54,802 bases of DNA from Clostridiales bacterium (GCA_017513085.1 JAFWDK010000020.1:1-54802), one strand, 5' to 3'; positions 33,837 to 44,025 are shown, numbered from the stretch's first letter. Notes: generated by a model from the sequence alone, not told the origin. Numbers and translations are program-made.

Positions 33837-35591
33837 TCAGCCGCCGGGGTATACGATGTGTTTGAAAGCCTCAGAGATCAGGTGTCCGTCGATCTCGTAG
33901 TAATCAAATTCCGAATCCACGGATTCCAGTTTGAATGACACGAGTTCAGGATCACTGTCGTCCTGAGGGATCGTTTTCAAAACGAGAGTGGATGTATCCG
34001 GATTATAAGCGTAAGCAATAACCGGCGTGCCCTGCTTGATCGTTATCTTCGTATTGTCGTCGCTGTATTTCTGCCCGTTCAGGTCAACGGCCGGAATGTA
34101 CGGACCACTGAATCCGTAGTGGTATGTGTAGATCTGGTAGGGAACACCTTCGCCCTCCGTGGTGAAGAACTCATTTTCCATACGATTGCTGCCCAGGAGC
34201 ATGTAGTCAGTCCACATCGTGAAACTGTCCGGGTTTAGATAGGTATAGGAGACCGGCTTCCAGAAAAACAGGATGTCCCGGAAAACAAGAGACATGTCCT
34301 TGCCTTTGATCTCGAAGACAAACATCTCACTGTAACCATCGCCGGACTCCGCCATCAGGTACAGGAAATCGCCATCCTCAGTATGCATGATGAACGCATG
34401 CTTAACGACACCATGTGCTTTTTTATCGGTAAGATCCTTAAGGTCCGTGGTCTTGCCGTTAATAGTGATCTGTATGTCAAAAGAACCGTCGTCGTTATAC
34501 TTGGAATCCACATGGAAGGTGTCGTTTTGGCCGTCATAGTCGAGATCCCAAAGAAGATCCATGTTCCGGTCCAAGAATACCGTGAAATTGGCAGGCGTCG
34601 CCTGGAAATATTTCTGATCCGCAAGGGCGAGACCTTGGAGAGGAATCTTGACCCAATCGCCTTCGTATGGATCAGAGATCGAGTCGAAGACGAAGATGCC
34701 GTCGTAAGTCAGTCCGAAGGGGAAATCTTCGCCATACTTTCCGAGAAGGTCAGCCTTGGTCTCGTCGCTGCAGTATTTTCCGACAAGTTCGAAAAACGCA
34801 TCCTTGTCCGTGATAATGTCGTCGATCTCAATCGATTTGTCAGTATACACATCCACATTTATGACCACACTCTCGGCGTTACCGGTTTTGCGGTTGGCCC
34901 CGATAAGCGCAAGCGAAAGCATTTGCTGGTCCGCACGGAAAAGCTCTGTCTCGTAGAAGATTTCTTTCGACTCGAGTTTGTCCGGCGCTGTGGCGGCCGT
35001 CTTTTTAAACTCTTCTACGTTCTTGTCGTAGTTCTCCCGGTAGGAGTCAATGATCTGTTCGTACATGCTGTCGAGTTCTTCGGAGAAATCCTTATACTTA
35101 TCGTCACCGTTATAGATCTCATAATACGGGCAGATCAGCTTGACCATGGCCTGACCGACTTTGTCGTAAGTGCTTTCGTTATCTACGGCGTAGCATTCGA
35201 AATCGTAGTCGCGCTCGGCTTCCAGATCGTCCAGGACGGGGCCTCGGAGAGTAGAAGGATCCACACTGCCCGGCGCGGAAGACGGGTCGCTGCCTGACGG
35301 GTCAGAAGGATCCGAAGTGGAAGAGGAGGTCGGTTTGGTTGCCACAGTCGTAGCTTTGGTCGTTCCCTTCGTCGTCTCTTCGGTGGTTTCCTCTGTAGTT
35401 TCCTCTGTGGTCTCTTCGGTCGTTTCTTTCGAAGTTTTGGATGGCTTCTCGGTTTCCTCAGTTTCCTCAGTCGTGTTTTTTTTGGGCTCTCCGCTTTCAC
35501 GGATCGTACGTGTGCCATTCGGTTCCGACTTGCAGCCCGCTAACGAGAGGACCATCGATAATCCGAGAATGACCGAAATCAGTTTTTTCAT
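33837..35591 (-). CDS. Paralogous lipoprotein 2 of 4
   Basis: This 584-residue lipoprotein has lipobox LSLAGC (cysteine 20), TRTIRES shortly after it, an ETTEETTEE stalk (about 38-80), and the globular domain shared with its neighbours. Landmarks are GLTYDGI and DLDYDGQND, the latter equivalent to the DxDxDG loop of paralogue 1. The stalk composition differs from the others (Glu/Thr repeats) while the flanks stay similar, so the stalk evolves by repeat slippage. The ATG at 35591 has AAGGAGG upstream. Confidence 0.8.
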   Translation of the reverse strand: MKKLISVILGLSMVLSLAGCKSEPNGTRTIRESGEPKKNTTEETEETEKPSKTSKETTEETTEETTEETTEETTKGTTKATTVATKPTSSSTSDPSDPSGSDPSSAPGSVDPSTLRGPVLDDLEAERDYDFECYAVDNESTYDKVGQAMVKLICPYYEIYNGDDKYKDFSEELDSMYEQIIDSYRENYDKNVEEFKKTAATAPDKLESKEIFYETELFRADQQMLSLALIGANRKTGNAESVVINVDVYTDKSIEIDDIITDKDAFFELVGKYCSDETKADLLGKYGEDFPFGLTYDGIFVFDSISDPYEGDWVKIPLQGLALADQKYFQATPANFTVFLDRNMDLLWDLDYDGQNDTFHVDSKYNDDGSFDIQITINGKTTDLKDLTDKKAHGVVKHAFIMHTEDGDFLYLMAESGDGYSEMFVFEIKGKDMSLVFRDILFFWKPVSYTYLNPDSFTMWTDYMLLGSNRMENEFFTTEGEGVPYQIYTYHYGFSGPYIPAVDLNGQKYSDDNTKITIKQGTPVIAYAYNPDTSTLVLKTIPQDDSDPELVSFKLESVDSEFDYYEIDGHLISEAFKHIVYPGG

Positions 35592-35695
35592 GAAGCGCCT
35601 CCTTCTCCTTTATGCGTTCAAATTATATGTTCGAATTATACGTTCAAGTTATATGTTCAAGTCCTACGGCAATGCCGGAAAAACTGAGAATGTCA

Positions 35696-37474
35696 TCAGC
35701 CGGCATGAGAGACGTAGTAGAAAAGCTCATCTGCATCTATGCCCTGGATCGTGTAGGAATAGTCACCATCCTGGACCAGATCGAATTTGACGCAGTAACC
35801 ATCGTCTTCGACTTCTGTGCAGACATTAAAATAGATGGCGGAGTAATTGGAATCAAGAAGATACAGTGACAAGGTCGTGTCAGGCGCGATCGTGACATCC
35901 TCGATCTCCTCGCCGGTCGAGATATCGACCTTTTTACCCTTGATCTCCTGCTTGGTCGTAAATACAGTAGCGCTACCTTCCAGATAAGGATACAAGGGAT
36001 GCAGGATGCCCTCGCCGCCGATCAAGGACATGTACTGCCTCATGTATACAGTGCCGACAACTCCGAAATTGTAAAGTCCGACAGTGAAGTTGGCCGGGTC
36101 GATACAGAAAGCCTCCGTGAAGTCAGCCGGAACTTCGTCCTGAATGAAAGTCAAGCCGTTGCCTGTGATCTTGTAGACATACGCATACGTATAGACATCT
36201 TCCGGACAATACAACAAATACAGGTAATAGGACTCGCCGTCGTTGAAGACGACGAGATCTTCGTACGAGCTACCTTCAAAAATGTCGGTATTCGGCGCAT
36301 GGAAGATCGTACCGTTGATGTTGAGCTCGATATCCTTGATTTCATAGTAGTGATCCTCGTCATATACGGCACGTACGGTATCCGTTGTGCCATTCTCATC
36401 GAAATCCCACGTAATGGTCTCGTTAACGCTGTCCGGCTTCAGATTGAAACGCTCCGGCGCAGAACCGAAGAAGCTCATGTCAAAAATCTCCGGATGGTCT
36501 GCCGCACAGATCAGAAAATCGTAGTAGGCATTCGAAATGATAAAGTTGTTATAAGTCAGACCGAAAGCAACGTTTCCGCTCTCGATATCACTGAGCATCT
36601 GCGTTTCATTGGCAGGATCATGGAGAAGACCCGAAATGAGAGAAGCAAGTGCTTTTGGATCCTTAACGACATCCGAGTAATTGATCTTTTCGCCGGTCTG
36701 CGTGTAGAAAGCGAAGGACTCGTAAACGTAATCGTCGTGGTCGCCGACTGCGGTTTCGCCGATCACGGAGATGATCTGGCTGTCATTGCGGCACGGGTAT
36801 AAGAAGTAGTTGAAAGCAGACGAATCGAGTTTGGACATGTCCTGCTTTTCCTGTGCGATAAATGCTTCGCGGGCCGCATCGTACTGGTCAGCGACCGCAT
36901 TCTGCCTCGGGTTGATCGCGCCGTCGAGCACATTGAAAAGATCTTCATACGAGTCGTCGTTTCCTAAGTCAAAAGCATCGATGTAGCAGCGGACGTAATC
37001 GGGTGATAAGATGTCTTTTCCGCTATTCTTGTGCGTCGCGCCGTACACATAGAAGATCGGGAATACCTCGAAGTCGACATATTCCAGACTTCGGTCGACC
37101 TTGAACGAATCTTTGTGTGGGAGTACCTGGGCGGAAGGCGCGGAAGTATCCGAAGGTTCAGATGTCGTATCGGAAGTCGCCGAGGTCAGACTCTTGGTCG
37201 GTGTTTTGGCCGTGGTCGTATCTGCAGTTGTATCTTCAGTCGTATCCTCCGATGTTTCTTCCGTAGTGGTATCTTCGGTCGTTTCTTCGGTGGTCTCGGA
37301 CGGATCGTCGGTTTCATCCGTATCGTCCGTTTCTTCCGTGGTCGTTACCTTAGTCTTGTCGGCTGACTCCCGGATCGTCCGGGTCTCTTTTTTGTTGTCT
37401 TTGTCTTTGCAGCCCGTAACCGCCAAAGACAAAACCATCGACATGCCAAGGAGAAGAACAAGTGCTTTTTTCAT
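35696..37474 (-). CDS. Paralogous lipoprotein 3 of 4
   Basis: A 592-residue lipoprotein starting at 37474 (AAAGGATG upstream), with a signal ending in LAVTGC (cysteine 22), TRTIRES, a Thr/Glu/Asp stalk (about 45-95), and the shared domain with GLTYNNF and DFDENGTTD. The frame contains an AGTGCTTTT word at its start (37461) and another at 36648. The second half ends IDADELFYYV, close to CDELFYRV of paralogue 1, which confirms common descent. Function is unknown. Confidence 0.8.
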   Translation of the reverse strand: MKKALVLLLGMSMVLSLAVTGCKDKDNKKETRTIRESADKTKVTTTEETDDTDETDDPSETTEETTEDTTTEETSEDTTEDTTADTTTAKTPTKSLTSATSDTTSEPSDTSAPSAQVLPHKDSFKVDRSLEYVDFEVFPIFYVYGATHKNSGKDILSPDYVRCYIDAFDLGNDDSYEDLFNVLDGAINPRQNAVADQYDAAREAFIAQEKQDMSKLDSSAFNYFLYPCRNDSQIISVIGETAVGDHDDYVYESFAFYTQTGEKINYSDVVKDPKALASLISGLLHDPANETQMLSDIESGNVAFGLTYNNFIISNAYYDFLICAADHPEIFDMSFFGSAPERFNLKPDSVNETITWDFDENGTTDTVRAVYDEDHYYEIKDIELNINGTIFHAPNTDIFEGSSYEDLVVFNDGESYYLYLLYCPEDVYTYAYVYKITGNGLTFIQDEVPADFTEAFCIDPANFTVGLYNFGVVGTVYMRQYMSLIGGEGILHPLYPYLEGSATVFTTKQEIKGKKVDISTGEEIEDVTIAPDTTLSLYLLDSNYSAIYFNVCTEVEDDGYCVKFDLVQDGDYSYTIQGIDADELFYYVSHAG

Positions 37475-37513
37475 AGTCGAATACATCCTTTCAAATAATT
37501 TGATCTGTCAATA

Positions 37514-39274
37514 TCATCCCCACATATCCTGCTCGATGCCGTAGAATGCTTCGAAATCGGGAACGCCTGCGATAAGTGTGTTATAGTCTTCATCTTCGGT
37601 GACCTTGAAAACGTACTGTTCACCGATGGTGTTGGTGGTGGGGAGTTTCTCCAGCACGATCTCGCCGCGCTCAGGCGAATAGCCGACGATAGCGAAAGTC
37701 GTCTCTGCCGGAACGGTGACTTTTTTATCCGTAGGTTTGCCGAGAAAGTCTGCCATTACGCCGGCAAGCTCTTGCTTCGAGATCGGCCCCGGTGCGTAGG
37801 AGGTGTAGTATTCGCTAAGATTCGTCGGCAGGCCGTCGCCCTGTGTGAGCGAGACGGGCATATAGTTCAGATGGAACGAAAGCATGAAAGAGCGATAGTA
37901 AGTGTTACAAAAACTCGGATCCATGTAATACTTATCCTCGATGAATTCTCCGATAAAACCGCAGAACTCCGGCTCATTTTCACCGTTCAGACGGTACACA
38001 TACGTGTCTTCTTCGGCATCGGTCGCTTTGCAGGTGCAGTACAGGTTGTAGTTGTTGCCGTCAAATACGAGAAAAGCACGTTCGAAGTTGGCTGTCAGAT
38101 CGTTATCAGCCGGATCTGTAAACTCGTACGTTTGTCCGTTGATCCCGATGACAAGCTTGGCGGAAGGGAAGTCGTATCCATCCTTGGTATACTCCTCGAA
38201 GCTGACTTTCAAAACATCCGCCTTGCCGTCGCCCGTCACGTCCTTGGAAAGCGTCTGGTCGACATCGAAGAAAAGCGTGTAAACATCCGGCGTCTTGCCG
38301 AAATAGTCCATGTTCACCAGGTCCTCGTGGCCGGCGACCGGGATCTTGAGCCAGATCTGGGAAGAAAACAAATCGGGATTATAGAGATAGATGCCGTCGT
38401 AAGTAAGACCGAAGGCGGCTTCACCGTCCGAAAAATCGTGCGCGATCATCTTGGCCGTATCGCTTCCGAAAAAGGAGGCGAAAACTCTTTCCTCTACGAC
38501 CTTTGCAAAAGCACTTCTGTCTTTGACCACGTCGTCGATCGTGAGTGGGGCCTGAGTCTTGGTATTGTAGTTATAAGTGTAGATCTCGCCGCAGTTGATG
38601 ATGGCAAAAGAAACGATCTGACTGTCCGTGCGGAAGCGATCGAGCGAATAGTCGAAGGTGTCGGATTCGGGGCTGGTGCCTGCGGCGTCCGCTTTATTCA
38701 GATCTTCGACACACTTGTTATACTCGCTTGTTTTCGAAGCGATAAGCGGATCGAATATTTCCTCGTAGAGTTTCTCTTCGAAGTCGGAATAATTCTTGTC
38801 GTTGAAGTGAAGGAACGGGCAGTCCAGCGTGCTTGTCGCACTCTTGCCGTTATCGGAAGTCTTGTCTTTCACGACAGTGCCCTTCCGGATATGGTCGACA
38901 TAACTGAGAAGATAAGCGGGGACTTCATTCGGATCTGCCGACGGGTTCGTACCGGATGACTCCGACGTGTCTGAAGTGTCCGATGTATCCGATGTCTCTG
39001 ACGTTTCGGATGTCTCGGATGTCTCGGATTCGGATCCTGAGGTTTCTTTTGTGGTATCTTCGGAAGAAGCACTGGTCGGAGTTTCCGTGGTTTCCTCGGT
39101 AGTCTCTTCCGTGGTCTCCTCGGAGGTCTCTTCGGTAGTCTCCGTCTTGGAGGTGGAAGATTCTTCCGGATCTTTGGTTTCGCGTGTAGTTCTGGTGCCG
39201 GAAGGTTCACGTCTGCATGAACACATGGATAACACCAAAACCGCGCTAAGGATCAGCGCAATTTGTTTCTTCAT
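37514..39274 (-). CDS. Paralogous lipoprotein 4 of 4
   Basis: The first gene of the leftward cluster, 586 residues. The signal ends LSMCSC, a less canonical lipobox with probable cysteine 20, then TRTTRET, an ETTEE stalk and a (SE)T(SD)T repeat (about 40-105), and the shared globular domain with GLTYDGI and DVTGDGKAD. It ends differently from its neighbours (FEAFYGIEQ). AGGAGAAAG precedes the ATG, and the promoter should lie in 39275-39366. All four genes are within about 110 bases of each other and are probably cotranscribed. Confidence 0.78.
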   Translation of the reverse strand: MKKQIALILSAVLVLSMCSCRREPSGTRTTRETKDPEESSTSKTETTEETSEETTEETTEETTETPTSASSEDTTKETSGSESETSETSETSETSDTSDTSDTSESSGTNPSADPNEVPAYLLSYVDHIRKGTVVKDKTSDNGKSATSTLDCPFLHFNDKNYSDFEEKLYEEIFDPLIASKTSEYNKCVEDLNKADAAGTSPESDTFDYSLDRFRTDSQIVSFAIINCGEIYTYNYNTKTQAPLTIDDVVKDRSAFAKVVEERVFASFFGSDTAKMIAHDFSDGEAAFGLTYDGIYLYNPDLFSSQIWLKIPVAGHEDLVNMDYFGKTPDVYTLFFDVDQTLSKDVTGDGKADVLKVSFEEYTKDGYDFPSAKLVIGINGQTYEFTDPADNDLTANFERAFLVFDGNNYNLYCTCKATDAEEDTYVYRLNGENEPEFCGFIGEFIEDKYYMDPSFCNTYYRSFMLSFHLNYMPVSLTQGDGLPTNLSEYYTSYAPGPISKQELAGVMADFLGKPTDKKVTVPAETTFAIVGYSPERGEIVLEKLPTTNTIGEQYVFKVTEDEDYNTLIAGVPDFEAFYGIEQDMWG

Positions 39275-39366
39275 ATTCTTTCTCCTATACTTTCACATGT
39301 TCCCGATTGTGTTACGTATGGCGTCATGAAGACCGGTGTTATTTCCAAAAGAAATGGTTGATCAGG

Positions 39367-39681
39367 TTAATCTTCTGAATCGCTCGGCGATGCTTCTCCG
39401 GCAGAATCAAGCTCTGCCCGGTACTTGGCCAACTCTTCCTTATACTTCTCTATGATCACAGAAGAGATCTTCTCGCGGAACTCCGAATTGATCGGATGGA
39501 CGATGTCCTTATAATCTCCCTCCATGGTCTTTCTGCTGGGCATGGCAACAAACAGGCCATTTGCCCCTTCAATAACTTTGATATCATGTACGGCAAACAT
39601 ATCGTCAAGTGTGATCGACACGACTGCGCGCATACGGTTTTCAAAGGTTAACTTTCGTACAACAACTCCAGTAATCTCCAT
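39367..39681 (-). CDS. spoVG: SpoVG family regulator
   Basis: A 104-residue nucleic-acid-binding regulator, in Firmicutes linked to septation, sporulation and cell-envelope genes. Seen: [11 protein letters not shown] at the start, [21 protein letters not shown] and [10 protein letters not shown], which is the most conserved block, then [20 protein letters not shown] precedes the ATG. It diverges from murC. The gene supports assignment to a spore-forming lineage, although SpoVG also occurs in non-sporulating Firmicutes. Confidence 0.96.
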   Translation of the reverse strand: MEITGVVVRKLTFENRMRAVVSITLDDMFAVHDIKVIEGANGLFVAMPSRKTMEGDYKDIVHPINSEFREKISSVIIEKYKEELAKYRAELDSAGEASPSDSED

Positions 39682-39782
39682 GTTGCTCCCCCTTTAGGAA
39701 CGACGTATTAAACAACCCCATGTTAACACAGACTAAGCATAACACAATTTGACAACTTTTTCACTTGTAAAAAAACGGTAAG

Positions 39783-39810
39783 TTTAGAAAAAGAGAAAGT
39801 AGGGTATAAT
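39783..39810 (+). promoter_or_regulatory. Promoter candidate of murC
   Basis: TTTAGA (39783-39788) and TATAAT (39805-39810) are 16 bases apart, 37 bases before the murC start. Confidence 0.5.
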
Positions 39811-39846
39811 AGCATAGGAAAAATAATGATGCGAGGATAATGAAAC

Positions 39847-41286
39847 ATGGGCATGAAGGAACTGCTTTCGGGCAAGAAAGTATTCTTTGTAGGAATCGGT
39901 GGAATCAGTATGAGCGGTCTGGCAAGGATCGCACAGAATTACGGACTTGTGGTCGCAGGATCGGATATGCATCCGTCGGAGCGTACCGCAGAGCTGGAGA
40001 AGATCGGCATCACCGTTTTCGGCAAGCACAGTGAGGAGAACATCATTTCTTTTGCTCCGGACATCGTAGTCCATACAGCAGCGATCCTTCCCGGAAACCC
40101 TGAGCTCGCATACGCAAGAGAACATGGCCTGGAGGTCATGGAGCGCTCAGTATTCCTGGGCCTCATCACGAAGAATTTCCAGAACGTGATCAATGTCTCC
40201 GGCACGCACGGCAAGACGACCACGACATCCATGTTGTCGCTGATCCTTCTGGCCAGCGGCCTGAACCCGACCGTACATCTCGGCGCCGAACTGGGTGCTT
40301 TTGGAGGATCCGTACATCTCGGATCCAAGGACCAGCTCCTGGTTTCCGAAGCCTGTGAATACCATAGATCTTTCCTGGAGTTCTACTCTACGATCGCTGC
40401 GATCACGAATATCGACCACGACCACGTGGACTGCTATCCGACGATCGACGATGTCATCGATGTATTTGCGCAGTTCTCCGAGAAGATCTCCGCTGACGGC
40501 AACCTTGTCATTCCGGCCGGGGACAAGAATGTCGCCGAGTCCGTGAAGCGTATGCCGAAATACAGAGACGCGCTTGGCCTTCCGATGCCGCACATCACGA
40601 CGACCGGTTTTGCCGGAGAAGGCGTCGATGTGTATGGACGAGAGCCGGATTTCTGCGCGGACAATATCGAATATAAAGACGGATGCGCCGGTTTTGACGT
40701 GCTCTACAAGGGCCGTCCGTATACACATATCCAGCTGGCGATCCCCGGAAAACATAATGTCTATAACGCCCTGACCGCAATCGCTTGCGCATCTCTTGCC
40801 GGCGGTACAAAAGAAGCGGCGCAGCGCGCGCTCGCCGAGTTTACCGGCGCGGAGGGACGTTTTACCATCAAGGGTACTTTTAAGGGTGCAAAGATCGTTA
40901 CCGACTACGCCCACCATCCAAGCGCGGCAAGAGCGACGCTCGATGCCGCCTCACATGTCCCGCACAAGAAGACATGGGTCGTCTTTCAGCCACTGACATT
41001 TAACCGCACGCAGATGCTTTTCGAAGATTACGTAACATCGCTTCTGCCTTGTGAATCTGTCTTCTTTGACGAGATCTTCTCTGACCGTGAAATCAATCCC
41101 GGCACGATCTCTTCCAAGGACATTGCCGACGAGATCAATAGAAGAGGCGGTAACGCGATCTTCTTCCCGTCCAAAGATGCTATCGTGGAGAAACTTTCCA
41201 AGTGCGTCCAGCCGGATGACATGATCCTGATCCTGGGACCGGAGGATATCCGTTCGCTGGGTGACAGACTGGCGGCGATGGAGTGA
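39847..41286 (+). CDS. murC: UDP-N-acetylmuramate--L-alanine ligase
   Basis: The 479-residue Mur ligase adds L-alanine to UDP-MurNAc in peptidoglycan synthesis. Seen: the N-terminal Rossmann motif FVGIGGISMSGLA (residues about 13-25), the ATP-binding SGTHGKTTTTS (about 118-128), EACEYHRSF and NIDHDHVDCY of the central domain, and DYAHHPSAARATL (about 356-368) of the C-terminal domain, all typical of MurC. The next gene starts four bases after the stop, so they are cotranscribed. Confidence 0.96.
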   Translation: MGMKELLSGKKVFFVGIGGISMSGLARIAQNYGLVVAGSDMHPSERTAELEKIGITVFGKHSEENIISFAPDIVVHTAAILPGNPELAYAREHGLEVMERSVFLGLITKNFQNVINVSGTHGKTTTTSMLSLILLASGLNPTVHLGAELGAFGGSVHLGSKDQLLVSEACEYHRSFLEFYSTIAAITNIDHDHVDCYPTIDDVIDVFAQFSEKISADGNLVIPAGDKNVAESVKRMPKYRDALGLPMPHITTTGFAGEGVDVYGREPDFCADNIEYKDGCAGFDVLYKGRPYTHIQLAIPGKHNVYNALTAIACASLAGGTKEAAQRALAEFTGAEGRFTIKGTFKGAKIVTDYAHHPSAARATLDAASHVPHKKTWVVFQPLTFNRTQMLFEDYVTSLLPCESVFFDEIFSDREINPGTISSKDIADEINRRGGNAIFFPSKDAIVEKLSKCVQPDDMILILGPEDIRSLGDRLAAME

Positions 41287-41289
41287 TCC

Positions 41290-42825
41290 ATGAAGAGAGT
41301 TAAGGTCGTACGCCTTGTTTCCGTTATTGTTCTGATCGTGATGTTCCTGGCAATGTCACTTTACCTTTTCCTGCCAAGAAGAGGTGACTCGGATTCGGGA
41401 GTTACTGCCGTATGCTTCATCGACGAAGACAGGCTTTTCCCGCAGATGGATTACAGCCAGCTGTTCTCGGCACTGGACATTTCGTCCGATTATTCAGTCG
41501 GGGAGGGACTTTCCCTCGAACAGATGAGAGAACGGGTCGACGACGTGGCGAAAGAGAAGAAAGCGGACCGGATCGTTCTTCTTTGCGACGGAAGCTATGC
41601 GGAATCCGGACTTGCCCTGGCCAAAGAGGAACCGAAGATCAAGACATTGGTCCTGATGACGCCGGTGATCCCGGAAGAAGCCGACCTGAGCGAACTCGGC
41701 ACACAGGTGCCGAAGACCGATATATGCATTTTCGCGGAGAAAAAAGCACACGCCAACAGTTTGTATGAGCGTCTGTCGGGTGAGGATACCAAGTTTACCC
41801 AGGGCGTGTTTGCTGACGCGCAGGGGATGTGCCTATATATTTCCCCGGATGCGACGCGTTATTTCGGGACCTATTCCGGTTTCTTCAAGTCGCCCGCTCT
41901 TTCGGCCTCCGCGACGCTGAATCACCCTGTGGTCCAGTCGTACCTGGCCAATTACCTGAAGAATCACTGCCTTGAGCAGGATGGACTGTCCCGTGCACCG
42001 ATGTGGATCTGGGTCATGAAAGTCCTCTGCACCACACTTGTGGTCGTAGCTTTTTTTGTTTATGTCGCGACACTTCCTTCCGGACAGAAGAAAACGCACG
42101 AGAAAGATGCAGTCGAGAAAGCGGAAGAAGAGACCCGCCGCACAGCAGACGGGCGCCTCAAACTCAAGAACCGTTCCATCTTCGTAAAATATAAAGCATC
42201 GCTGATCCATCTTCTGGGCCTCGAACTACTTCTGGGCGCGATCTTTGCCGTGATCGGTGCTTTTTTCGTAGGAGGAAGAGTACAAAATGTCAAGCACGTA
42301 CTCTTGATCTGGATCTTTGTATCGTTCTTCAGCAGTGCTTTTTTCTTATTGCGATACATCCGCAAGCTACCGAAGAAAGAGGCGCGTGCGAACCGGGCGA
42401 TGTTCCCGCTTCAGATCGTCTATGTGGCCGCTTTGATCCTGGATATCTTCCTTTTAACATTGTTATGGAGGGGCGCGGGATTCTTGAAATTCAGCCTTTT
42501 GTCGGTGATTGCGGTGCTTCTTTCCGTGATGCTCGGTGTCTCGATCTATATGCTGGATCTGACCGACAATTTCTACATGAAAACGCAAGGGCAGGGAAAC
42601 GGGGTCCTGGATTCGATAAGATTTTCCGCGATACGTTTCGTTCCGATAGTGATTGTTTTGCTTTTCTCGATTATAATGGATGAGGAAATATGTTCTTTAC
42701 AGATCATGATCCTGTCCGTCTCTTTGCTGGTCAGTGCTTTCTTAAGGAGGATCGCAAAGCGGGGCGCGCTTGGGGATGTGCTCTCGGTAGTGCTTTATGC
42801 GTGCCTGTACTGGATGATGTTCTGA
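41290..42825 (+). CDS. Polytopic membrane protein with extracytoplasmic domain, unknown
   Basis: A 511-residue protein with an N-terminal helix (about residues 9-28), a soluble domain (about 35-230) probably outside, then seven or so helices in the C-terminal half (about 236-510) with a charged loop after the second. The soluble part has alternating strands and helices, with IVLLCDGSYAESG at a place where alpha/beta hydrolases carry a nucleophile elbow, but GxSxG is not intact. Coupling to murC suggests an envelope role. I do not recognise the family. Confidence 0.7.
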   Translation: MKRVKVVRLVSVIVLIVMFLAMSLYLFLPRRGDSDSGVTAVCFIDEDRLFPQMDYSQLFSALDISSDYSVGEGLSLEQMRERVDDVAKEKKADRIVLLCDGSYAESGLALAKEEPKIKTLVLMTPVIPEEADLSELGTQVPKTDICIFAEKKAHANSLYERLSGEDTKFTQGVFADAQGMCLYISPDATRYFGTYSGFFKSPALSASATLNHPVVQSYLANYLKNHCLEQDGLSRAPMWIWVMKVLCTTLVVVAFFVYVATLPSGQKKTHEKDAVEKAEEETRRTADGRLKLKNRSIFVKYKASLIHLLGLELLLGAIFAVIGAFFVGGRVQNVKHVLLIWIFVSFFSSAFFLLRYIRKLPKKEARANRAMFPLQIVYVAALILDIFLLTLLWRGAGFLKFSLLSVIAVLLSVMLGVSIYMLDLTDNFYMKTQGQGNGVLDSIRFSAIRFVPIVIVLLFSIIMDEEICSLQIMILSVSLLVSAFLRRIAKRGALGDVLSVVLYACLYWMMF

Positions 42826-42852
42826 TTATGTAGTTAACGGGAGGAAAGGCGT

Positions 42853-43857
42853 ATGTCATCGACGATCAAGGATGTGGCCAAAATGGCCGGTGTGTCCATC
42901 TCAACAGTTTCGAAGTTCATTAACGGTGGTAACGTGCTGGAGGAGAATCGTGTGCAGATCGAGAACGCCATCGAGACCTTGAACTACCAGGTCAATACCG
43001 TTGCGCGCGGCATGAAGACCAGAAAGACGATGAGTGTCGGAGTCCTGATCCCGAGCCTTGCTGACTACTACGGCGTTTCCATTCTTTCGTGCATCGACCA
43101 GGAGCTCTATAACTCCGGCTACAGCACGATCATATGCGACTATTCTCAGACGGATCCTTCCGGTGCTTCCGACAAGATCAATTTTCTGATCAATAAGCAG
43201 ATCGACGGCATCATCATGCAACCGATCAACGTGCATCAGGAAGACATCGATCGTGCGGCCAAAGCGGACGTGCCGATCGTCTTTGTCGATATTGAAGATC
43301 CGACAATCGCCTGCGATTCCGTCACGATCGACAACGTTGACATCGCGCACCGCATCACGCAGCATTTCATCGACAACGGACACAAGCGTATCGGCTTCAT
43401 CGGCGGCCAGGAAGGCGTCAACACCACGGATGACCGTGTCCGCGGCTACCAGGAAGCTCTCGAAAAGGCCGGCATTACGCCTTCTGCGGAACTGATCCAT
43501 CTTGAAAATGTCTCCGAAGAGAGCGGATATCTCGCCATGATGCGTTTCATGAATCTCAAAAATCCGCCGACAGCGGTCTTCGCCAGCGGTAACGACCTTA
43601 CCTGCGGAGCCGTCATGTATGCTAACGAGAAGCATATCAAGATACCGGACGATCTTTCTTTCGTCGGCTTTGAGAATCAGACTATCGCGCACGTCTACAA
43701 CCCGACGCTCACGATCGGTATCCAGCCCATCCGCAAGATCGGCCAGACCGCAGCGCGCATGCTTCTCGAAAGAATGCGCGGGGAGTACGAAGGCGCGCCG
43801 AGAAACATCCGGCTGAAAGCCGTCATCGATTTCGGTGCATCTGTGAAGAAGCTCTGA
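42853..43857 (+). CDS. LacI-family transcriptional regulator
   Basis: A 334-residue repressor: N-terminal helix-turn-helix (TIKDVAKMAGVSISTVSKFIN, split here as TIKDVAKMAG and VSISTVSKFI, residues 4-24), the hinge helix region to about 60, and a periplasmic-binding-protein-like sugar domain (about 62-334) with GIIMQPIN, RIGFIGG and DDLSFVGFEN. The effector is unknown. It may control a sugar-use gene elsewhere; the nearest glycosidase genes are 30 kb away. GGGAGGAAAG precedes the ATG. Confidence 0.93.
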   Translation: MSSTIKDVAKMAGVSISTVSKFINGGNVLEENRVQIENAIETLNYQVNTVARGMKTRKTMSVGVLIPSLADYYGVSILSCIDQELYNSGYSTIICDYSQTDPSGASDKINFLINKQIDGIIMQPINVHQEDIDRAAKADVPIVFVDIEDPTIACDSVTIDNVDIAHRITQHFIDNGHKRIGFIGGQEGVNTTDDRVRGYQEALEKAGITPSAELIHLENVSEESGYLAMMRFMNLKNPPTAVFASGNDLTCGAVMYANEKHIKIPDDLSFVGFENQTIAHVYNPTLTIGIQPIRKIGQTAARMLLERMRGEYEGAPRNIRLKAVIDFGASVKKL

Positions 43858-43956
43858 GACGGATCCGGGAGACCTACGCGATCCGTGCGCTTCTGCTCGT
43901 TCAGATAGCGCTCTATGAGGCGAATTCAAAGTTTTTGTGAAAGAATGTAAAATTCC

Positions 43957-43985
43957 TTTTGTTCCCCTTCTTTACATGGTATACT
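43957..43985 (+). promoter_or_regulatory. Promoter candidate of the large LRR gene
   Basis: TTTTGT (43957-43962), 17 bases, TATACT (43980-43985), 40 bases before the start at 44026, which follows AAGAAGGAG. Confidence 0.45.
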
Positions 43986-44025
43986 TCGGAAAGGAAGAAG
44001 AGCTTTTAGAAGAAGGAGACGGTTT

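Noticed and set aside
42901..43929. 342-residue minus-strand ORF
   Set aside because: It is antisense to the LacI-type regulator, whose domains are unmistakable.
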